A stretch of 11,980 nucleotides of DNA from Verrucomicrobiota bacterium. Its GTDB lineage: Bacteria; Verrucomicrobiota; Verrucomicrobiia; Opitutales; Opitutaceae. Each line of letters starts with the position of its first letter. Position 1 is the first letter of the stretch. The notes below the pieces were generated by a model. It was given only the letters and a program-made list of their open reading frames with translations. It had not been told where the DNA came from and did no database searches. Shown in pieces: positions 8,017-11,980 of this stretch. The translations under genes and the position numbers were made by a program. The stretch is from NCBI GenBank assembly GCA_030916665.1, contig JAUPWC010000389.1, positions 1 to 11,980 of the forward strand, read 5' to 3'.

Positions 8017-9077
8017 GAGCGCGACTCGGACGCCGCCTGGTAATAGTCGGGATTGGTCCCAAGCAGGTGGAGGACCGGTGCGGTCGCAGTGTTGAGCTGC
8101 CTGAGGGTGTGAGGAGTGAGGGTGCGCTGGACGGCACGCGCGTTTTCCTCGAGCTGGGCCAGCGTGCGACACCCGGCGAGCACGCAACTGATGTCCTGAT
8201 TGTGCAGGGCCCAAGCGATCACCACGTCCGCCAGCGGGAGCTGGGCCTCGCGGGCAATTTGACGCACCTTTTCGATGGCCAGCCATGTCTCCGCCTCGCA
8301 GCCGGGCTCGCCGTGACGGGAGCCGGGGCGGCGACCGGTGAAGTGGCGGGTGCGCGTCCGCATGGCGGGCAGCGCGTCGAAATTCTCGAATTCGCCGGCC
8401 AGCACGCCCTGCATGAGAGTCATGTAGCCGATGATGCCGATGCCCTGCTGGCGGCAATAGGGCACGATCTCCGGCTCAATGGCCCGCATGAGCAGGTTGT
8501 AGGGCAGTTCATTGACGGCGAGCCGGACCCCGAGCCCACGGACCTCCTCCATCTGGCGCACGCCATAGTTGCTGACGCCAATGTGCCGGATCTTCCCCTC
8601 GGCCTGCAGCCGGGCGAGGGTCTGGAAGGCTTCGGCGGCACTCGGGGGATGAGCGATCAATTCGGGGTCATCGGTGAAGTGGCGGATCGAATTGGCATGG
8701 ATCGGCCAATGGACCATGTAGAGGTCGAGATGGTCGGTCCCGAGCCGGCGAAGACTCGCCTCGCAGCACGCGCGGAGCGTGCTTGGACGGGTGTTGCTGG
8801 GGCTTATCTTGCTGCCGATGATGGCCCGGTCGCGCTGGCCGCGCAATGCGACGCCCAGCGACGTTTCGCTGGTGCCCGCATTATACATTTCGGCCGTGTC
8901 GAAATAGTTGATGCCCAACTCGAGCGCCCGCGCGACGACCTCGTCCACATCATGCTGGTCTTGCGGGCCCCAGTAGGTTCCGCCGCCAAAGGCCCAAGTG
9001 CCAAGCCCGAGCAGTGGCAACTGCAGCCCGCTCAGCCCGCACGGCCGCGCGGCCAGGGAAAGCTCCGACGTCGTCAT
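8010..9077 (-). CDS. Aldo/keto reductase family oxidoreductase
   Basis: This is a 355-residue cytoplasmic (alpha/beta)8 NAD(P)-dependent oxidoreductase. The catalytic tetrad is visible: D60 and Y65 in NYFDTAEMY, K90 in IIGSK, and H123 in LYMVHWP. GLGTWAFGGG near the N-terminus, GKIRHIGVSNYG (161-172) and VLAGCRTLAQLEEN near the C-terminus (cofactor phosphate region) complete the family pattern, closest in style to the YajO/IolS/Kv-beta groups. ATG 9077 sits 3 nt after the mutarotase stop, and the TAA overlaps the transporter's GTG start, so the genes are translationally coupled. Next to a FucU-type mutarotase and fucosidases, a sugar-1-dehydrogenase role (for example L-fucose or galactose type) is attractive, because some bacterial L-fucose dehydrogenases are aldo/keto reductases. 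The sequence alone does not establish direction or substrate. Confidence 0.92.
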   Translation of the reverse strand: MTTSELSLAARPCGLSGLQLPLLGLGTWAFGGGTYWGPQDQHDVDEVVARALELGINYFDTAEMYNAGTSETSLGVALRGQRDRAIIGSKISPSNTRPSTLRACCEASLRRLGTDHLDLYMVHWPIHANSIRHFTDDPELIAHPPSAAEAFQTLARLQAEGKIRHIGVSNYGVRQMEEVRGLGVRLAVNELPYNLLMRAIEPEIVPYCRQQGIGIIGYMTLMQGVLAGEFENFDALPAMRTRTRHFTGRRPGSRHGEPGCEAETWLAIEKVRQIAREAQLPLADVVIAWALHNQDISCVLAGCRTLAQLEENARAVQRTLTPHTLRQLNTATAPVLHLLGTNPDYYQAASESRSW

Positions 9078-9080
9078 GGC

Positions 9081-9515
9081 TCAGGAGCGATCGTCCGGCA
9101 GTCGCACGACACCGATGGTCAGCAGCAGATTGGCAAAGCGCCGCTGCTCGCCGGTGGCGATCGCCAGCGCGGTGTCAACAGACCGGGCCTCAGTGTAGAA
9201 ATCGTGGCGCGGCTTGAAGGTGAGGGTAACGCCGGGGCCAAGCAGCTGGGCAAACTCGCCGTGGATCGGCGCGGCCAGACCGTCCCGGGTCTGCATGCCC
9301 AGCGCCGACTCGATCGGCAGGACGGTGGTGAGCGTGGCCAGGACCTCGGTGAGGGTGACGCAGCCCGGTCGCAGGTTCAGGTAGACCCGGCTGGCGGTCG
9401 CCGGCGTGGCCGTGCTCAGCGGATAGTTGCCATCCGCGATGAGGACGCGCGAGCCGTGGCCGGCCGCGGCCAGCGCACGGAGGATCTCGGGGTGGAGGAG
9501 GGGAGTTCTGAGCAT
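9081..9515 (-). CDS. RbsD/FucU family sugar mutarotase (L-fucose mutarotase-like)
   Basis: This 144-residue protein matches the family length for RbsD (D-ribopyranase) and FucU (L-fucose mutarotase), which interconvert sugar anomers or ring forms. HPEILRALAAAGHG at 8-21 carries the conserved catalytic-type His (H20), followed by LIADGNYP (25-32), close to the FucU IADANFP signature. GEQRRFANLLLTIGVV at 122-137 matches the C-terminal active-site strand. There is no signal peptide, so it is cytoplasmic. ATG 9515 is the first gene of the minus-strand operon. No Shine-Dalgarno precedes it and the operator-like palindrome ends only 12 nt away, so the mRNA leader must be very short. With two fucosidases nearby, L-fucose is the favoured substrate, but ribose or another aldose cannot be excluded from sequence. 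Confidence 0.88.
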   Translation of the reverse strand: MLRTPLLHPEILRALAAAGHGSRVLIADGNYPLSTATPATASRVYLNLRPGCVTLTEVLATLTTVLPIESALGMQTRDGLAAPIHGEFAQLLGPGVTLTFKPRHDFYTEARSVDTALAIATGEQRRFANLLLTIGVVRLPDDRS

Positions 9516-9527
9516 CTGATATACACA

Positions 9528-9562
9528 CCGATATACATAATATATATCGGGTCAAGCCATTT
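9528..9562 (-). promoter_or_regulatory. Promoter/operator of the mutarotase operon
   Basis: Read on the minus strand from 9562, this starts AAATGGCTTGA, including a TTGACC box at 9555-9550, and ends TATATCGG at 9535-9528. Positions 9528-9550 form a 23-bp near-perfect palindrome with half-sites CCGATATA and TATATCGG; 10 of 11 arm positions pair. An extra GATATACA direct repeat lies at 9518-9525, 12 nt out of register with that at 9530-9537. The same 35-bp layout recurs before the TonB receptor gene. Binding by the divergent GntR/LacI-type regulator is inference. The exact -10 hexamer is unclear, since the spacer to TATATC is only 14 nt. Confidence 0.6.
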
Positions 9563-9609
9563 ATCGTCCCGCTCCGGGCGCGGGTTTTCGTCCGTGTTGG
9601 AATGTTGCC

Positions 9610-9646
9610 TTGAGTGCCGGGTGCGCGCACCGGTATACATCGGTCC
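9610..9646 (+). promoter_or_regulatory. Promoter and operator-like site of the regulator gene
   Basis: TTGAGT (9610-9615) and TATACA (9634-9639), with an 18-nt spacer, make a plausible sigma-70 promoter. TATACATCGGTC overlaps the -10 and resembles the right half of the other two operators (TATATATCGG then G/TC), with an outer CCG...CGG symmetry at 9630-9643. The start codon at 9647 is only 7 nt past the -10, where transcription would begin. Autoregulation is therefore likely, and the mRNA may be leaderless. All functional statements are inference. Confidence 0.45.
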
Positions 9647-10747
9647 ATGAAGGCCGCTCAACCCGAGAAGACCGCGAAAAAGCACCATCTGATTTCCGCC
9701 CAGCTGCGGGAGCGGATCCTCTCCGGGGCATATGCCGACCAGATTCCGGGCCAGCGGGTCCTGGCGGAGGAATTCGGCGTGAATTTCCTGACTATTCGCA
9801 AGGCGGTGGCCACGCTGGTCAAGGAGGGTATGTTGGACAAGCAGAGCGGGCGCGGAACCTTCGTTACCCGGCTCAAGCGCACGCGCACGCGGAACATCGC
9901 AGCGGTGCTCGGCGGGCTCAGCTATGGTTTTGGCGGCCAGCACCCTAAGCTGGTCGAGGGGATTCAGGCGGAGGCGGCCAAGTTCAAGCATGACGTGATC
10001 CTGCGGCCGCACCTGGGTGATCCCCAACTCGAGCGCCAGGCCATCGAGGACCTTATCACCCAGCGCAAGTGTGACGGCATCCTCGTGTGGCCGACCCGCA
10101 ACGAGGGATCACAGGCGGTCGATCTGCTGAAAGCCCACGGGGTGCCCTTCGTGATCGTGATGCGCGTGGACGCGCGCTACCGTCAGGATGTCAGCTACGT
10201 CGTGGACGACGATTTCGAGGGCGGGTATATCGCGACGAAGCACCTCCTTGCCCTCGGGCACCGCAAACTCGGATTCGTGGGCCGGTCGGCCAAGAGCGAG
10301 GGGGCGGACAGCTTCGAGGAGGAGCGTTGGCTGGGGTTTATCAAGGCGCACAACGAGGCGGGACTGGCCCCCGGCCCCCGTGTTCAGGCCGACTGGTTGG
10401 CCCGACCGGAGGATCGTCCCGCCCCGATCTCAAAAACCTTTCTCCGGCGCATTGGCGGCCTGACGGGATTGGTTTGCGTTAATGACCGGGTGGCGCTGCA
10501 CCTGCTCAGCCTGCCCAAATACACTTCGCTCACGATCCCCGAGAGCCTGTCGATTGTCGGCTACGATGACTTGGAGGCCGCCGGGCTCTTCAATCTCACC
10601 ACGGTGCATCAGCCGCTGGCCGAGATCGGGGCGGAGGCGGTCCGGTTGCTGATTGACGAGATTGAAGGGCGGAGGTCCGGCGCCGCGCAGCGCAAACTCG
10701 CCCCGCGCCTCGTCGTGCGCGACACCACCGCCGCGCGACCGGCCTAA
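9647..10747 (+). CDS. GntR-type winged-helix regulator with LacI-like sugar-binding domain (AraR architecture)
   Basis: This 366-residue cytoplasmic transcription factor has an N-terminal GntR wHTH at about residues 12-75. It contains LRERILSGAYADQIPGQRVLAEEFGV, then NFLTIRKAVATLVKEGML as recognition helix and wing, and GRGTFV closing the wing. From about 83 to 360 it is a periplasmic-binding-protein-like domain of the LacI/GalR type: RNIAAVLGGLSYGFG, CDGILVWP, VDDDFEGGYIATKHLLALGHRKLGFVG, and a final IVGYDDLEAAGLFNLTTVHQPLAEIG. AraR-type proteins with this domain order typically repress sugar genes and release DNA on binding the sugar. ATG 9647 was chosen because the wHTH begins about 12 residues later; frame upstream (to 9614) would run through the promoter. 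It is divergent from the mutarotase operon, and similar operator-like sites lie at 9528-9550, 9630-9643 and 10839-10859. Ligand unknown; fucose or galacturonate is the contextual guess. Confidence 0.92.
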   Translation: MKAAQPEKTAKKHHLISAQLRERILSGAYADQIPGQRVLAEEFGVNFLTIRKAVATLVKEGMLDKQSGRGTFVTRLKRTRTRNIAAVLGGLSYGFGGQHPKLVEGIQAEAAKFKHDVILRPHLGDPQLERQAIEDLITQRKCDGILVWPTRNEGSQAVDLLKAHGVPFVIVMRVDARYRQDVSYVVDDDFEGGYIATKHLLALGHRKLGFVGRSAKSEGADSFEEERWLGFIKAHNEAGLAPGPRVQADWLARPEDRPAPISKTFLRRIGGLTGLVCVNDRVALHLLSLPKYTSLTIPESLSIVGYDDLEAAGLFNLTTVHQPLAEIGAEAVRLLIDEIEGRRSGAAQRKLAPRLVVRDTTAARPA

Positions 10748-10753
10748 GTCGGA

Positions 10754-10820
10754 GGCTGCGGCCGCCCCTGCGGTTCACTTCCCTCCCGACCCGGGAGCGG
10801 GCGGAGCCATGGCCGTTTTT
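10754..10820 (+). terminator. Possible terminator after the regulator gene
   Basis: Just after the regulator stop, nested inverted repeats can fold: GGCT (10754-10757) with AGCC (10805-10808), CCGCCC (10762-10767) with GGGCGG (10799-10804), and CTCCCG (10783-10788) with CGGGAG (10792-10797). A T5 run follows at 10816-10820, about 8 nt past the stem. The offset to the T-run and the internal loops make it weak as an intrinsic terminator. Confidence 0.35.
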
Positions 10821-10824
10821 GAAA

Positions 10825-10859
10825 AAATGGCTTGAATAGTATATCAGAATATATATCGG
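10825..10859 (+). promoter_or_regulatory. Promoter/operator of the TonB receptor gene
   Basis: This starts AAATGGCTTGA (10825-10835) and ends TATATCGG (10852-10859). The first 11 bases and last 8 are identical to the mutarotase-operon element, at exactly the same distance (35 bp overall). The left half of the palindrome is degenerate here (GTATATCA), so the site is a less symmetric operator. It lies about 157 nt before the receptor start codon, giving a long leader. Joint control with the mutarotase operon is inferred. Confidence 0.55.
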
Positions 10860-10872
10860 TCTATTAACACCC

Positions 10873-10943
10873 AACGGGTCAAGGGTGCCGATCTTCTCCG
10901 CGACCATGCCGCAAAGGGGGAAGATCGGTCCCCGGGACCCGTT
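10873..10943 (+). other. Long imperfect hairpin in the receptor leader (possible attenuator or RNA element)
   Basis: AACGGGTC (10873-10880) pairs perfectly with GACCCGTT (10936-10943). CCGATCTTC (10888-10896) pairs with GAAGATCGG (10920-10928), with a further GGG/CCC and GG/CC available between and inside them. The result is an extended stem of roughly 20 bp or more over 71 nt, with a loop around 10900-10916 and TTTT at 10942-10945 at its foot. A separate perfect palindrome, GGTCCCCGGGACC (10927-10939), overlaps both 3' arms and could compete. No known riboswitch class was recognised. A terminator-like or antitermination role is inference. Confidence 0.5.
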
Positions 10944-11016
10944 TTCCGCCCCACCCCTGAACCTCCCTTCGGCCTGCGCTCCGGTTAGCACCCGGTTCCC
11001 GGGCCGACCCAGAAGT

Positions 11017-11980
11017 ATGCTTCGCGACCACGCATCCTCCCGCCGTTTTCTGCGCGCTTCCTTTCTCCTGCCCTTTGCCGCCGCTCTCGCGGGATGGCCC
11101 GACCTCGTCGGCCAGACTTCCCGCCCGGCCTCTTCCCCGGCGAGTCCCGCACCGGGGGAGGAGGTCGTTCAACTAAGCCCCTTCACGGTTACGGCGGACG
11201 GCAGCGACAGCTACACGGCGCTGAACACCAACTCCGTGACCCGCTTCCGCTCGGAACTAGCCAAGCTGCCGGTCTCCGCCGACGTCTTCACGGAAAAATT
11301 CATGGAAGACATCGCGGCGCTTTCCATTGAGGACATGGTGGTGGAGTATGGCACGGGCACGGGTATCGGCGGCGCCAACCCGTCGGGCACCGCGGAGGCC
11401 AACCGCCCCGGCGATCGCGCGGCGAACGTCAATATCAAGATCCGCGGCCTCGATTCCGGCCAGATGCGCGTGAACTCATTCGGCGCCGGTGGCATCGACG
11501 ACACGTTCGCGGTCGAGCGGGTCGACGTGGTGCGGGGCCCGCAATCGCTGCTCAACGGCGGAGTGGGCGGTGGCGGTGTCACTAACTCTGTCACCAAGCG
11601 GGCGCGCTTCGAGTCGCGCCTGGCGCGCTTCCAAATCCGGACGGACGACAACGGTTCGCTGCGCGGCGTGGCCGACTATGGCTTCGGCACGAAGCGCTTT
11701 GCCATCCGGCTCGCGGCACTCAACGAGGACATGCGCTACTCGCGCACGCTGCTGAGCACGCGCTCGGAGGGTTATTACGGCCAGATCGCAGTGCTTGCGA
11801 CCCCCGCGACCACGCTTCGCGTGGAGGCGGCGATGAAGAAGTCGGACACGGTGAATTCCAGCACCGGCACGACGCTCAACGCTCCGGCGGCCACCATCAA
11901 CGGCGTGCGCCTGCCCGCCGACCCGCGGAACGGCCAGCGCCTCCGGCTCCTGATCGCCCAGGGCCAGGTGAGCGATATCC
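11017..11980 (+). CDS. TonB-dependent outer-membrane receptor, 3' truncated by the window end
   Basis: The first 321 residues of an outer-membrane, energy-coupled transporter are visible; the frame is open at 11980 and most of the beta-barrel is missing. ATG 11017 gives a signal peptide (basic MLRDHASSRRFLR, hydrophobic ASFLLPFAAALAG, cleavage near VGQ at 31-33). A Pro/Ser/Ala linker and VVQLSPFTVTADG (50-62) follow; the latter is a TonB-box-like segment frequent in opitutaceous receptors. The plug domain shows NVNIKIRGLDSG (138-148) and VERVDVVRGPQSLLNGG (166-182), then GGGVTNSVTKRAR, the canonical plug ending. It has an unusually glycine-rich start to the plug (YGTGTGIGGANPSG, 111-124). It lies downstream of the sugar regulator behind an operator-like element shared with the mutarotase operon, so oligosaccharide uptake is the likely job. 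The substrate cannot be read from the sequence. Confidence 0.93.
   Translation, partial: MLRDHASSRRFLRASFLLPFAAALAGWPDLVGQTSRPASSPASPAPGEEVVQLSPFTVTADGSDSYTALNTNSVTRFRSELAKLPVSADVFTEKFMEDIAALSIEDMVVEYGTGTGIGGANPSGTAEANRPGDRAANVNIKIRGLDSGQMRVNSFGAGGIDDTFAVERVDVVRGPQSLLNGGVGGGGVTNSVTKRARFESRLARFQIRTDDNGSLRGVADYGFGTKRFAIRLAALNEDMRYSRTLLSTRSEGYYGQIAVLATPATTLRVEAAMKKSDTVNSSTGTTLNAPAATINGVRLPADPRNGQRLRLLIAQGQVSDI

Noticed and set aside
8017..8457. N-terminal extension of the transporter by 147 codons
   Set aside because: The extra residues are His/Arg/Pro-rich, lie in another frame of the reductase gene, and would precede the normal MFS N-terminus; GTG 8016 fits family length.
9552..9562. Sigma-54 promoter reading of the TGGC in AAATGGCTTGA
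   Set aside because: No TTGCA-like -12 element occurs at the required spacing in either copy, so a TTGA-type -35 is the simpler reading.
7971..9650. A 559-codon open frame on the plus strand over the reductase and mutarotase genes
   Set aside because: It runs antisense through two well-supported genes and the intergenic operator region, and has no family motif.

Overview
The window is GC-rich, gene-dense bacterial DNA that reads as a carbohydrate-utilisation locus, most likely from Verrucomicrobiota (Opitutaceae or a relative). The pointers are a TonB-dependent receptor whose mature N-terminus carries the VVQLSPFTV-type segment common in opitutaceous receptors, tandem secreted GH29 fucosidases of the 'HHDNFD' type, and a GntR/LacI hybrid regulator. 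The taxonomic placement is inference from protein style, not a database result.

Layout. (1) About 1-5259, plus strand: four head-to-tail genes for secreted polysaccharide degradation. These are the 3' part of a PL7-like beta-jelly-roll protein, two adjacent GH29 alpha-L-fucosidase paralogues and a GH28 polygalacturonase-type enzyme. Junctions are an ATGA overlap, a 13-nt gap and a 7-nt gap, so they look like one operon that starts upstream of the window. (2) About 9515-5317, minus strand: a tightly packed four-gene operon of an RbsD/FucU-type sugar mutarotase, an aldo/keto reductase, an ExuT/ACS-type MFS transporter, and a cytochrome c-glucose/sorbosone dehydrogenase fusion with a signal peptide. 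It converges on the first operon across 57 nt. (3) 9647-10747, plus strand: a GntR-type winged-helix regulator with a LacI-like sugar-binding domain (AraR architecture), divergent from the mutarotase operon. (4) 11017 to the window end, plus strand: a TonB-dependent outer-membrane receptor, cut off by the window edge.

How it may work (inference). The receptor takes up oligosaccharides. Fucosidases and the GH28 enzyme release L-fucose and galacturonate-type sugars. The MFS carrier imports a monosaccharide or its acid, and mutarotase plus reductase start cytoplasmic, probably oxidative, catabolism. The periplasmic dehydrogenase may oxidise aldoses before uptake. The regulator senses a sugar and represses the locus.

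The most interesting signal is non-coding. A 35-bp module (AAATGGCTTGA, 16 nt, TATATCGG) occurs with identical spacing in front of the mutarotase operon (minus strand) and in front of the receptor gene (plus strand), and a related TATACATCGG site lies just before the regulator's start codon. This is a strong candidate operator/promoter set for the regulator. Between the receptor's promoter and its start codon lies a long imperfect hairpin (10873-10943) followed by TTTT, overlapped by a competing palindrome, which could be an attenuator-like leader. I found no rRNA, tRNA, CRISPR array or insertion sequence.
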